Origin: Flectonema sp. DT1601
Lineage: Eukaryota > Euglenozoa > Diplonemea > Diplonemida > Diplonemidae
Reading direction: 5' to 3'
Assembly: GCA_964019425.1 (NCBI GenBank)
Contig: OZ025857.1
Span: forward strand, 124,001 to 188,000
Length of the DNA stretch: 64,000 nucleotides
Shown: positions 45,812-58,076 of the stretch, piece by piece
How positions within the stretch are numbered: the first letter of the stretch is position 1
How the letters are laid out: each line of letters opens with the position of its first letter
Notes under the pieces: generated by a model
What the model saw: only the letters and a program-made list of their open reading frames with translations
Told to the model about the DNA's origin: nothing
The model's database searches: none
Translations under genes and position numbers: made by a program

Positions 45812-48435
45812 ACAGGCCATGCGATTAACAATTAGCTGTATACCATAAGCAAGAAAAATAAAAACTGAAGAACGTCGGAAAAGCCTGCAAAAAGGCGAGT
45901 GAGAAGCTGGCAAACCAAAGCTGTATCAATGCCAAGACCATAAAAACAACACAGTGCATGCATAGGGGCATACCGTAAGAAGTATTCTTCTACTTCAGAA
46001 AAGAAGTGAGAATTCTAACTAAATCAAATCCTTTTTTTGTTTTCCAGGAGTTCGCAGCAACTAAAAAGAAGGGTAAAAGGAAAGGTAAGCCCCATTTTGA
46101 TTTTCTTAATCTCTGGATAAAGCAAACAAGAAGAAAAAAAAAAGAAGATAGCTATAATTAGTTAGCGTGTTCAACAAACCCTACTAAGTATCGTCGGTAA
46201 TCCCTAATACTGCAGTAGTAGGCTGAACCATAATCCTGAATGATCATTTTTGTTAGAAGAAAAAAAGGCTCGTAAGAAGAAAAAAAAAAAAAAAAATATT
46301 CCAAAAAAAAAAATAAATAAATAAACAAAATAACTTGCCTGAATTTGAAAACTTCAAGGACACAATGTGTTTACACGAAACTAACATTTATTTTGCAGAA
46401 AGGACTAAAAAAACGTTGCGCGTGCTGTTAATTTCACATTCTTTTTTTTTTTTTTTGACTTTGGTGAATGCAAATCCACTAATTGTGGTAAAGCTTTTAA
46501 TACATGTAATTACTTATCGCACACAAGGTTTTTTTTTTTTTTTTTTTTCCGAAATAGGGATTTAACGGAGAGAGATATCAGTCAATCAAAAAAGATCCCT
46601 ATTTTTTTTTTTTTTTTTTCCCTTCTTCTTATTGCGTAACATAGTAAGGAGAGATCTCGTATTGCAACAGAGCAAAAAAAAGGTCGCGAGTTTTTCGCGA
46701 GCGACGAACCTTATATGTCTGTTGCAAAAAACGATTTCATTCGCTATTGATATTGCTTGTTGTTGTCAGAGGTTATTATTAATATGGATAAAATGCTTAG
46801 AGTTAGTGCACATAGTAGTAGAAGGCAAGTCGCACTAACAAAAAAAGTCAATCCACTAACTGCTTTCGATATGGTCAGCGGCGAGGATTATGATATTTCC
46901 CTAAAGGAAACAGAGTAACTGAAAAAAATAAAAAAAATAAAAATAATATGAAAAGGGAAGTTTTTTGCTTATGCACAACAAACCGTGAACCGACTTACGC
47001 GTGCTGCCAAACATTCCCTTCACATAAATACCACGCAAAAACAAAATTAGATAGTTTTTTCTTTTTATCTTGGTTCCTTTTTTTTTTTTTTTTTTTTTTC
47101 CCCCAATTGCGATACTGAATCGACTTTGCAACGTTGTTATTATCCACTTGAACAAAAAATGCTCGTACTACATTCGAGACTTATTAAAGAATGAAAATTG
47201 GTAGGTTGGGAGAACATACACAATACATCGAAAATACTTCCAGATCGCCAATCCATTCATTCGACGCAGGCCGACGAGATATAATTTTCCTTTTTTTTTT
47301 TTTTTTTTTGCAAAACCGAAAATCAACTCAAAAATAATATAGCATTACCACATGAGGCATGACTAGTCCTAGCTGCTGCTGAAGCAATAGACAGTAAGTA
47401 GTCCCGCTGCGGCCAAAGACTTTATAACACGCAGCTATTAGCGAAAACTATCAAATTGCAAAAACATTAGCTAAAAAAGAAAGAACATAGATAGTCTGGC
47501 AAATTTTAAATAAAATATCAAAAAATACAAATTTGCGCAAAGGATTTTGAGTAGAAAGTTACCTTACAAAACAAATAATAACCCAATCAAAAAAAGAAAT
47601 AGCATAAATAATGTTTTGTCAATGCATCAATGTTTTCATTTTTTTTTTTTTTTTTCCCCCAAAATTTTTCACAATAGTTGCTAGTTGTGCAAAAAAAAAA
47701 AAAAGAAAACTACCTCTGCAGGACAATTAACAAGGACAAGAAGAAAAGAAACTCGTTCTATTCTCTAGACTAACATTCCACGCAGTGTTAGCAGATTGGG
47801 TCACCCAGACTGGTACCTCACTATGACACGTCATTAGCAGAAACAGATACTCATCTAGGAAAGCACAATATATCCCTTGTTATTTATTGAAGTCGGGGAA
47901 GTCAGCTCTACCTGAATCAATCACTCAGTTCTGAGTATAAGACTCACTGTAGGAAAGAGACAATAGACCCAATGAAAATAAATAGGGATTTTTTGTGCAA
48001 CCCAATCAAAGCCGTGTCACACTTCTTTTTTTTTTTTTTTTTTTCAGTCCCACTACGCGTATAAAAGATTCACCGTTGTTGGTAGCAGGAGCCTTGCAAG
48101 ACACGAAAGTTGTACTCCTTCGGCATTTCTTGCTCGATTTTTTTTTGATTTTATGGTGTCGTTCTCTTGTCAAACAGTAGCTTTTAATGCTGAACAACTA
48201 TTTGATGAGTTCTTTTTACGGCAGATTTTTTTTTTCTCATTGTCTCGCAGATGCGTATGATCAATAAGAAAACGAGGAGAGAGAAGTATTGTCAGCGTAA
48301 CTTGTAAACAAGATCAAACGCCTTACGAACGAAACACAATTCCGAGCTCCAAAGACGTTAAAATGTAAAAAAGATTTAACAGATGCTTTTTATCAGCGCG
48401 TTCGTTAATTTAGAAGAAAGATTTCATTTTAACAA

Positions 48436-48472
48436 CTCCCCAACACCAATGGTGTGAGGGGAGAATTTTTCC
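48436..48472 (+). other. Hairpin followed by an Sm-site-like sequence
   Basis: CTCCCC (48436) pairs with GGGGAG (48458-48463), and ACACC with GGTGT inside it, giving an 11-bp stem with a small internal loop and an AAT tip. AATTTTTCC follows at once, close to the Sm site AAUUUUUGG of spliceosomal and SL RNAs. No further snRNA signature was found. Confidence 0.35.
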
Positions 48473-49583
48473 AATATTTCCAACTACCTTTTTAGAAGGA
48501 CTTCGAGAACCAAGAACACAGTATACGATGCTCCTTTGACGGTTGAAGGAATAAACGAGAACAGACGAAAGGGAAAAGAAAAACCAGGGATTGGGAAATT
48601 GTATATCTTAGACACACATAGTAACTAGTAGGGAGCGGAAGTCAATCTTTTCAAGAAATACTGTTTTGTATCGTACCTATGGTATCCTTATTTTTTACAA
48701 ATACCCCCCCAGAGCTGGAGACAATATCGACGAATATAACCATAAGGCTTCGAGAGTAAGCAATGTTCCTCTTACTTCTCGAAAAATTGTAGAGGAAGAG
48801 AGGATAACAAGAAAAAGAGAAAGTAAACAAGTTCTCGCTATGATAGGAAGCGATAAGAAAATACGAGAGAGAGAGAGAGCGGAAAAAAAATAATATAAAT
48901 AAATAGAAAGAATCCGCGGCTAGTGAGAAATGGATGCCGCAGTGATAAAAAAAAAAAAAAACGAACAAACAAAAAGAACGAAAAAAAGTAAAACCTTACT
49001 CACGGTAAAAACAGCTATCAAAAGAAAGGATAGCTTGTTCATGCCTTTTTAAGAAAACCAAACATACAAAAAAAAAAAAAAAAAGGGATAAAAGATGTTT
49101 TATAGATTTGATTTTTGTCTCGGACTAAAGCCCTCCTTTTTATTTATCATTTTTAATAAGAGTTAAGGAAGCGATGGGGACTGATCAAGCAAAAAAAATA
49201 AAGAGCATGTTTATTCAGAATTAAGCTTTATATTTCGTTGAAAGCAACTGAATAATCTCCGACAAAGTTGGTACAGTTATGAATGAAGAAAAAGAAAAAA
49301 AATAATAATATTAAATAGAACAAACTACTCGGCTGGGAAAGGTTTTTTTTACGCGAAAAAATGCAAACTGACTTTGACTATTTCGAAACCTTTATTTTTT
49401 ATTTTTATTTTTTTTTTTTTGTATTCCACAACGAACTCAATCATAGTTTTTTTTTATAAGTTTTAAGAGAAGCCTAATCATTCAGAAAACCTATTTTTTC
49501 GTCAAGATCGATCCTCGTAGACAACTTTTTTTTGTTGTTGTCGGAACTTTCTTGGTGGAAATAGAGGTTTCACTTATTTTAGG

Positions 49584-50132
49584 TTTACCTTCTCCCCCTC
49601 CCCCGTGGAGAAGGTAAAAACTAACATCGACAGCTTGTCCCCCCTCTCGTATTATTGACATTACCAAAGAGAAAAAAAAAAGGTAACCTATAAAAAGAAA
49701 AAAAAAATTGTTTGCTGTCGTGTGATTAGAATGGATTATTTACGCGCTCGCAAAACTGGTATTAAAATTACTCAGCTGTGTACTTTCGAAACAAAAGTGT
49801 AAATCTCGACAGAACCATTGAAGTTGATAAAACAATAAACAACGAAATGATCTGCGGAAGAATTTCAGGAAAAGGTAATTTAATGCGAAATAATAACGTA
49901 ACTACCTGTTTGTTTTCTTTGTGGTGTTTTCATACTAACATGTCTCAAACAGGTAGTTTTTCCGTGCTGGTAGTGACATGATGTCCCCAGAAAAAGAAAA
50001 AAATAAACCAAAATGGTATACTTTTTTTTTTTTTTTTTTTTGAAAAGTATAAAAAACACATATTGATATGGATTATCTGGGTCTTATTTTAGTTTCTACA
50101 TATCAGTGAGATTCACTTCAATGAATCTCACT
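49584..50132. other. Cluster of three perfect hairpins
   Basis: Stem 1: TTTACCTTCTCC at 49584-49595 with 49607-49618 (12 bp, loop 11). Stem 2: AACTACCTGTTTG at 49900-49912 with 49946-49958 (13 bp, loop 33). Stem 3: AGTGAGATTCA at 50105-50115 with 50122-50132 (11 bp, loop 6). All are exact. No gene overlaps them. Confidence 0.6.
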
Positions 50133-51494
50133 ACTGTAAAAAAGCTACGAGTCAAATACTTACTGGATCGCTGACAAAGAGGGAAGAGAGCTTCCAAATA
50201 ACATAAAGATAAACTCATCACCCACAACGAATTACTTTTCCAAAGGAAAATCTATATAAGTGGCACCACCACAAATAAACAAAAAAAAATAATAAAAAAA
50301 AAAAAATAAAAAAAAACATAAAAATAGTTTATAAATCGTGCTCGCAACTACTACATAAATTAGACCTCGGCTGGGGAATATTCACAACCGCCGTGTTACC
50401 CGTCTAATAAATTTGATATCACACTGCTACTGTAAGCAATTCTGAATACTTAGATTGGAAAGAAGAAGAAGGAAAGACTAGTCAAATGAAATACAGATAT
50501 AAATCTTAAAATAAAGTAACAAGACTACCAGCAGGGCTCTGCCAGTGCCATTTTTTTTTTTTTTTTTTTTTTAGAAAGTGAAAAATGTATATAGAAAAAT
50601 AACTAATAATAGTAAACATGTAGATAGTTTTTTTTATTTTTTTTTTTTCCCCCTAGTAGTTCCTAATACTGAAGACTCCATTCAAAATATTGGGTCATAA
50701 AAGCAAAAGAATTGTAGCTGCCGAAGTTAACTATGAGGAAAGTTGAATCTGGTCGTTCACTGAGTTTAGGTGATGTGAAAGTGTGAAATTAACAAAAATG
50801 GATCGGGAATCCACACCACAAACTCCGACCACGGAACCAACCGAGTCAGATGTCGACTACGAGAGTCGAAGAAAGCCGTTTAAGTTACCCTCCTGAACCC
50901 CCCTGACAGCCTCCGCTGTTGGAGGTTTGTTAATAACTTTAAAGGGGGAAACCCGTTGAAAACCGCACGAGTAAGAGGACACTCAGAAAGTTCTGGAAAA
51001 AGGTTGACACTTCTGCGATTTTTCATTCTAAAAAAAAATTTTGAAAAAAATCACCTTAACACAAAACGAAAATTTTAAATTTGCAGTGCATCGTGAGTAT
51101 AATGTCCACCTTATAAAAAGTTTCACATAGTCCATATGTTAGATGAGCACATACGTGTTGGGAACAAATCGTTGAAAAGAATGTCTGCTGCTCGAACCGA
51201 AATACTACTTCACAGTAATTGAAATTTAAAATAATTATTTTCGTTTTGACGCACCACTGCGGGATTCAACACCACTAGTTTGTAGTACAAGTTTCAAATT
51301 ATACGATTTTTTTTATTCTATTTTAGGTAGAGGGGTAAAGGAAGGGGAAAAGGAACGATTGAAAAAGTAATTTGTATCAGTAAGAAACTTTTGCTAAAAA
51401 TGTGTGATACTTTAATGGGATAACATAATATTAACTAGATCACGACTACCTGTTAACCCAAATCACGAGTCCTTTTTTAAGAAAACCAAACATA

Positions 51495-51533
<39 letters not shown>

Positions 51534-52340
51534 GGGGAAAGAAGTTGCTGCCAATGTCCCACCGTGAACTTGAGAAATGCGGGAAAAAAATCACACGCAA
51601 AATTAATTTTCTCATGGTTTTACCAAGTGGGATAAACATGTTTTCTAAGCCCTTCATTACGAAAAAAAAATAAAAATATAAAGAAAAAAATATTACGTTA
51701 AACGTCACATTAAGAAAACAGATTTTGGGTGATCACAGTTCTGACTGCTGAACACCGCACGCTAGAAAACTATTTTTTAAAAAAAAAAGGAAGGGACAAT
51801 ATGCGAAATGTAAAATACGAGAACGGGGGAAACTTTATTGTGTATAGATCCTATACAAGTTTTTTTTTTTTTTTTTTGAAATTCGAAATATGGTAAATGC
51901 TTCCAACTACCAACCTCGAATATGTATCATGCCCCAATCTATGATTGAGGCCTGGGGGTGCTGCAACAATCTCTCTCTCTGCACTTGTACAAGATTCGAT
52001 CTACTAAAGCTAACAGTAACTGTTTTTTAAAAAATTACATGCAAATAATATTTATCGAAAGAAATACAAAGGAGGGAGGGAGGGAGAGTTGTAATGTTGA
52101 ACATTTAGTGTATTATTAAATTTGAAAACAGTAACCGCCTCCAAGTTTGCCACCTTTTTCGACATTTATCGTGCTTTGATGGATCGAAGCCTTTATTTTT
52201 ATTTATTTTTTTTGAGGGGGGGGGAATACCGCATGAAGACACAATTCATATGTGCAAGTGAAGAACACAAATTGTTTGAGAATAAAAAGGAATATATAAT
52301 GAAACCAAAAAGCACTGATCAGAGAGAATAAACAAAGAGA

Positions 52341-52462
52341 TCCATCACATTATATATATTGCTTATCGCTGATACAGCAAACTATAGAGCATCGGGTAAA
52401 CTCTATAGAGCTACGAAGCAGCAGCACAGTAAATGGACCCAATCTTATTAGGATTGTTATGG
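52341..52462. repeat. Dispersed repeat, copy 2 (first copy at 42757)
   Basis: Same orientation as the first copy, with an extra roughly 25-bp segment (containing AGCAGCAGCACAG) between the two conserved blocks. Confidence 0.8.
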
Positions 52463-52784
52463 CTTAGGCTGACAGGGCTACGTGAACACACAGCTTTTGC
52501 ACTTTGTCTGGTGGTAGACGGAAGTTACTGATGTAGAAAAGGAGGGGGAAAAACAAAATAGAAAAATGAAAGTTTAAGTTGACGTAACTACATCAGGTTA
52601 TTCTAGCCTGAGAATCTGTACAGCATTTTTTTTTTTTTTTTTTTTTTTTTGTTAGCCAAAAAGGTAATAAAAAAAAAAATAAAAAAAAAAAAAAAATGAT
52701 TAAATTAAGTTAACACCAGGAGAGCTAATCAATCTGGTTTTCTCGCTAACTTTAGTAAATGACCGTATTGCAACAACGCAAAAC

Positions 52785-53282
52785 CGTCAGAAAAAACGGG
52801 AATACAAGAGTCACCGATAATATTAAAATTTATATTGCATAGAATCTGTTATCCTAGCAGAAGTAAGAAAAAGTAATTAGATTGCTGAACAGTAATTGTT
52901 TCAATTCGTGAAAAAAACAAAAAAAAAATAATAATAATAATAATAATTATAATACAAACAAAAACAGGTAATGAGCTTTGGAAGGCTCTGGGAGGCAGTG
53001 GCATAGCTCGACGCCGGTAGCTCCCCAGAGATTCCCGATAGGGCAGAGACCAAAAATGTATCAAAAAAAAAACCAAAAATAGAAGATAATCCCACACAAT
53101 CTTTATGATTAAAAACAGTAGTAAAACAAATAATGATGCACAAATGCAAAAAAACTGTCCAAAAAAAAAAAAAAAACGGGGATGTAGAGTCACCGATAAT
53201 ATTAATATTTATATTGCATAGAATTTGTTATCCTAGCAGAAGTAAGAAAAAGTAATTAGATTGCTGAACAGTAACTGTTTCT
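52785..53282. repeat. Pair of ~110-bp direct repeats flanking 270 bp
   Basis: GTCACCGATAATATTAA, TATATTGCATAGAAT, GTTATCCTAGCAGAAGTAAG and TTAGATTGCTGAACAGTAA occur at about 52811-52900 and again at about 53189-53278, 378 bp apart, with about five differences. The segment between is unrelated to them and includes a TAA microsatellite and a GC-richer block at about 52970-53055. Confidence 0.85.
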
Positions 53283-55042
53283 AGTCAATCATGAGTATGA
53301 AAAAATATGAATATAACAAGACTATCTTTGGTTGAGTTGCGATACGAGCAGACAGACTTAGCCCAATGGATGTTAACAGCCGACAATCAAGTGAATGTAT
53401 ACGCATAGAACTTCAACCTATTTTCATAGGATAGATTTCCAGCCAGTAGGAAGAAGTAACAACATAAATTCTTGAAAAAAATAAGTAGTATGAGTAGAAA
53501 AACGAAAGGAAAAAAAAAAAAAAAAATGCTACGACTACTTTAAAAAAAAAAAAAAAGCAATACACACGAACAAAGCATAAACGAAAAACTTTTTTTTTGA
53601 CATTCTGGCTACGGTACTTAAAGTAACATGTGCGAGAAAGGAGGCATAATAATAATTTTTTTGCGTAGTGAAAGACATGTCAGAAAAGCACAGAACTAAT
53701 TAGTTCGACATCCTCATCTCTAATAAAAAAAAAGGAGAGGAACACTCTTCGAGTTGATAATTCCAAAAATAACAAAAAAAAAAAAAAAAAAAAAAAATGA
53801 GAGCTCTTTTGTACTTTACAGCAGCAACAAAAAAAAAAAAAAAAAAAAACCACTCCCTGAAAACTTACCAGTCAAAATATCACATTCACATAAATATAGT
53901 TTTTCCATCTCGTCGTTTTCTGAATCCACAAAGGGTTTTCTTTGAGCGCAGATTATCAGAAATAAACAAATGCTTTGCACAACACCCTAATTGATTTTAC
54001 TCTACACCATAGCTATGCTCTCTAAAAGAAAAAAACTAACGCAGAATAAGGAAGGGATAACAAGCTATGGAAAGGAGGAAGTACTTTTTTTTTTTTTTTT
54101 TTTTTTTGTTTCTTTCCATTCCCTTTTTTTTTATTTTTTTTTTATGTGCTATTTTTTTTTTACACAAGAACATATGGCAGGTAGTTAACAAATAAAAAAG
54201 TTGTTTTTTTTTTTTCTTTTTTTTTTTTCTTCCAACAAAAAATACAAAGAGAAACTTCCCTATGAAGTGTAGCAAGGAAGCTAAAAAATATGAAGACAAG
54301 ACTGTGTACACAGAACTTACTTTCTTCTTGAATTATTCCGATAACGGGTTTTTAATGCTACCGATAACACAACACTGTCAGAGCTCACTCTGTAACCAAA
54401 AAAACTAAGTCGAACGCTAACAATGAAAAAAACTGTGATGAATAAAAAAGAGAGCAGGACAATATAAATATTTTTTTTTTTGGAAAAGAAAATGAAGAGG
54501 GAAAGAAAGAAAAAAAAAAAAAAAAAAGAGGGGACGGGGAAAGGAAAGAGAAACTTGGAATAACCGTACCTTGAAATACCGCTTATACAGTTGGCACACA
54601 TCTTTTTTTTTTTTTTTTTTTTTTTTTTTTCCCCGCTGCATGTAGAAAAGAGAACAAACTGTTCCTGCAGTTGGTCATAGAGCTGCCATCGATCTTCAGA
54701 TACCTCTGACTCCCTAGTTAAACCCACTGCCGTGATTACGGAAACCAGCAAATATTATAATCACAAATCTCGCTCTTTAAAGTGAACAAGAATGTGCCTA
54801 GTTCTAAAAGTGGTAGAAAAACCACGACAAGCAACTAAAGCTGGCTTCTGTTTCTGTGAACTTCTTCAGCAGCATAACTCAAAGAGGAAACAGTTTTAGA
54901 ATGAATGCATCGATGATAGGGATTCTATTATTCTTGCACTAAGACAGTGCAAGAGAGAAGAGGTGTAGGGGCTAAGCTCAGAAGCAGGGAAATGATAAAA
55001 AGGGAAATATACAACACACCTTCATCAAAATAGTTTTGTGTG

Positions 55043-55073
<31 letters not shown>

Positions 55074-56026
55074 CCCCTCCCAAAAAAATTTCGAAGAATA
55101 AAAAAAGGGAAAAAAAGGTGGGGAGTGGAATACAAACGAATCATCCGTGCTCTTTATCCACTGCTTGCCGGACCACACGGATCAGTCCACCAGTATGCGA
55201 AAAAAAGCAAACAGAGGCACAAGCAAAAGCAGCGTTTTCAACGGCAACATTGATTAAAGAAGATGAGATGTAGGGCCAACTTGTTTATTTAATAATATAA
55301 TAATAATAAGAATGACATACACGACAAAAGCTGAACTTGGGGTGTGTACAGTAAACTCTGAAAGCACATCAACTAGGAAAACTAGCCTCGACAAAACGCG
55401 GGCAGGAAAATTGCGCGCGCAAAAACAAAGATATAGGGAAAAAACATTTTGGGTTATTCCGCTTCTAACCTAACAAGTTGAAAACTAGTATGAAACGGTC
55501 AGAATAGAAGTAGTAAAAAAAATTCGTTTGAAGGAAAAAAAAAAAAAGAAAGAAAAAAAATATTCGGGGGAAAATAATAAAAGAAAATACAATAAACTAA
55601 AAAGAGAAAACGAAAATATTTTCATGCACGTTTACTACTGTTATGTAGCAGTATTCTGGCTGCAATCAACTGACATATTCAACAAGAAGTTGTTGAGTAC
55701 GATTGACTTTAGCAATAGGAAAAAGAGAAACGAAAGAAGAAGAAGAAGAAGAAGAAGAAGAAAAAGAGGGAAAAAAGAACGCAATAAGTGTGCAACAGAG
55801 AGACATCTGATAAGTGTGATAAATATGTAGAAGACTCCAGAAAGACGGGAGGCAAAAACCAAGACTAAGAAGCTATCATTTTCATGACAGAGTCACTCAT
55901 TGTGGCTGAGTGGTTTTCTTTTGTTTTCTTTTTTCTTTTTTCTTTTCTTCAGCCCTTGGGCATTATAGGTAACAGAACAGCCGACTCAGGGAGAGGTTAA
56001 TACGATAAGCAAGTTTTGCTATTTAA

Positions 56027-57073
56027 TCATCCAGTAACCCCGACCTCAGTTGCAAAGAAGTGCTGCAAAACACCAAAATGAAAATCATTAGTTTCAGTCA
56101 CTGGTGGTGAAGTAGAAGGGTTTCCCATAACTGCAAGCATGCCTGCAATGTGGTACTGACCATTAGCGACAGCAATATCGTAAGGGGTTTGCCTGTCATC
56201 GTTTATTGGTCTAACAACAATACCTGGCATTGCCAGCAGCATCTGAACAACATTTGCGTTGCCAGCTGCACAGGCTTCGTGTAAAACCGTGTTACCAACT
56301 TCGTTGGCATATTCGACGTCGATATTTGGGTGTCGTAATAAACATTGCACAACTTCATCTTCTTCACGCAACAGCGCAACTAACAATGGAGTTAAAAACT
56401 TCTTGACTGGAGAGTTGTCACTGTAAGCAGAGTTTACATTACACGTGGGGTGGCTGATGAGCAGTGAGACTGCCTCGACATGCCCTCCTGAACAGGCCTC
56501 GTGAAGAGGAGTCCAGTTGTTAATTCTGTTTAGAAAGACATCATTGTACAAACAGTTGATTGTTATTTCTGGTCTGTCGACTAAAAGTTTAACAATTCTC
56601 GGTGTTCCAATACAGCAAGCCTCATGGAGAGGTGTCCATCCTTGAATGTCACATTTGTTAACGTCAGTGTGTGAAATGTTTAGAAGTGTTTCCACAGTGT
56701 CTGGTTCATTACGAGCGACAGCAAGGAGAAGTGGTGAGCGGTGATCAAGATCTCCATTAATAAGTTGGTCCATTCCTGCATCCAAATAGTCTCTAATCTC
56801 TGCTTTGGTTCCGTCTTTCATAATGGTCATGAATTCCTGAAAAGTCGGCATTCTCCCGATTCTTTGTAATGCCATCCCTCTCTTTGACATCATTACTTCC
56901 GGTGATTCCGACTGCATTCCCAACAACTCTGCCATCACCCCACTTGTCATAAATACATTCCTACCACGCGTTAAATCAAATCCCTCTGCTCCTCTATCAG
57001 CAACTTTGTTTAACGCCTCCACGTTCATCGCCTGCTCTGGCATCACAACAGGAGGTGAGATACAACCAGTCAT
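56027..57073 (-). CDS. Ankyrin-repeat protein, 348 aa
   Basis: Single exon. After a 100-residue N-terminal part, five to six ankyrin repeats span about 100-320: DHRSPLLLAVARNEPDTVETLL, GWTPLHEACCIGTPRIVKLLV, NWTPLHEACSGGHVEAVSLLI, LTPLLVALLREEDEVVQCLL, GNTVLHEACAAGNANVVQMLL and RQTPYDIAVANGQYHIAGML. The TPLHEAC signature is canonical. Loops between repeats are longer than usual (VNSAYSDNSPVKKF), with INCLYNDVFLNRINN as another insertion. Ankyrin repeats bind protein partners; no second domain identifies the role. ATG lies 18 nt behind TTTCTCTCAG. Confidence 0.93.
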   Translation of the reverse strand: MTGCISPPVVMPEQAMNVEALNKVADRGAEGFDLTRGRNVFMTSGVMAELLGMQSESPEVMMSKRGMALQRIGRMPTFQEFMTIMKDGTKAEIRDYLDAGMDQLINGDLDHRSPLLLAVARNEPDTVETLLNISHTDVNKCDIQGWTPLHEACCIGTPRIVKLLVDRPEITINCLYNDVFLNRINNWTPLHEACSGGHVEAVSLLISHPTCNVNSAYSDNSPVKKFLTPLLVALLREEDEVVQCLLRHPNIDVEYANEVGNTVLHEACAAGNANVVQMLLAMPGIVVRPINDDRQTPYDIAVANGQYHIAGMLAVMGNPSTSPPVTETNDFHFGVLQHFFATEVGVTG

Positions 57074-57132
57074 TATTATGAAATATAAAGTCTGAGAGAA
57101 ATTAAATTTTTTTTTCGATATGAGAGCTACTC

Positions 57133-57164
<32 letters not shown>

Positions 57165-58076
57165 ATAACATCATCAAGTGAAGATCCAATCAGAAGTTGT
57201 TTCCGTAGTTAACTGTGGAGTTTGAATGATACTAAACAATGCTAAGACCTAACAAGTTATAACTCATACAGAACAAGCAGTAATAGAGAGGAAACAGGGG
57301 GACAACAGGATTTGACTGGGAAACGTCTTTCGTTTTTGTTCATTTTTTTTTTTTTTTTTGTTCGTTGTAGTGAGATTCCTCTCTCTCTTCTTTTTTTTTT
57401 CTTTTTTTTCCAAAGTGTTAAATTTTTATTATTTTTTTTTTTTCTTTTTTTCTTCTTCCAGGTGCGAGTAGTTGGGAATCCGGAGCAGAGATGATCTAAA
57501 AGAATTTTTTTTTTAAAAAAAAGAAAAAAAAGGGGAAGATAAAACAAGTAAACAAGCCCTCACATTCTCTGAGTAAACCACTCCCCTTCGAGTCTTTATA
57601 TGTTGCTGAGGTTCCAAGAACTTTACCTGCAGAGATCAGACTATTACTTCACAGTTTGAACACAAACAGAATCATGAAGGCACTGTATTAAAATAAAATA
57701 GGGGAGAGCACAACTAAACCAACTGCATTTACATGAAGACACAAGAAGACACAGCATGCAGCAGGTGGTTACTGGGGAAATGGAGGAACAAAGGAAGGTA
57801 CAGTGATTCTCAGTATTAAGAATTTGAGAATCAATAAATAAATGAAATATCATTACGACATTTGGAGACAAACAAGTTAGAAGGCAAAAAGCGTAATACA
57901 AAATTTCTAAGGGTGGAAGTAATGAAAAAGATAAAAGTTTTTTTTTTTTTTTTTTTTTTTTTTTCCCTCTTCCCCCCTCCATATCTCTTTCAGTGGATGG
58001 ACAAAAGAAAAAAAAGAAAAGGAAAAAAAAAAAAAAGGGAAAGAAGCCAAACAACAGAACCTAATGGCCGAAATCA
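57074..58076. other. 1-kb spacer with (CAA)n and T-runs
   Basis: Contains about ten CAA units at 57133-57162 and T-runs at 57342-57359, 57390-57420 and 57938-57964. Frames here are poly-Lys or poly-Phe. No gene recognised. Confidence 0.6.

Larger units (their letters stand above)
45812..56026. other. Gene-free spacer, part 2, homopolymer-rich
   Basis: About 10 kb without a gene I can support on either strand. It is crowded with A or T runs of 15-35 nt, many of the T-runs on the plus strand ending abruptly in CC or CG. It contains the hairpins, the dispersed repeat and the direct repeat listed separately. No tRNA, 5S, U6 or spliced-leader gene was recognised. Confidence 0.6.
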
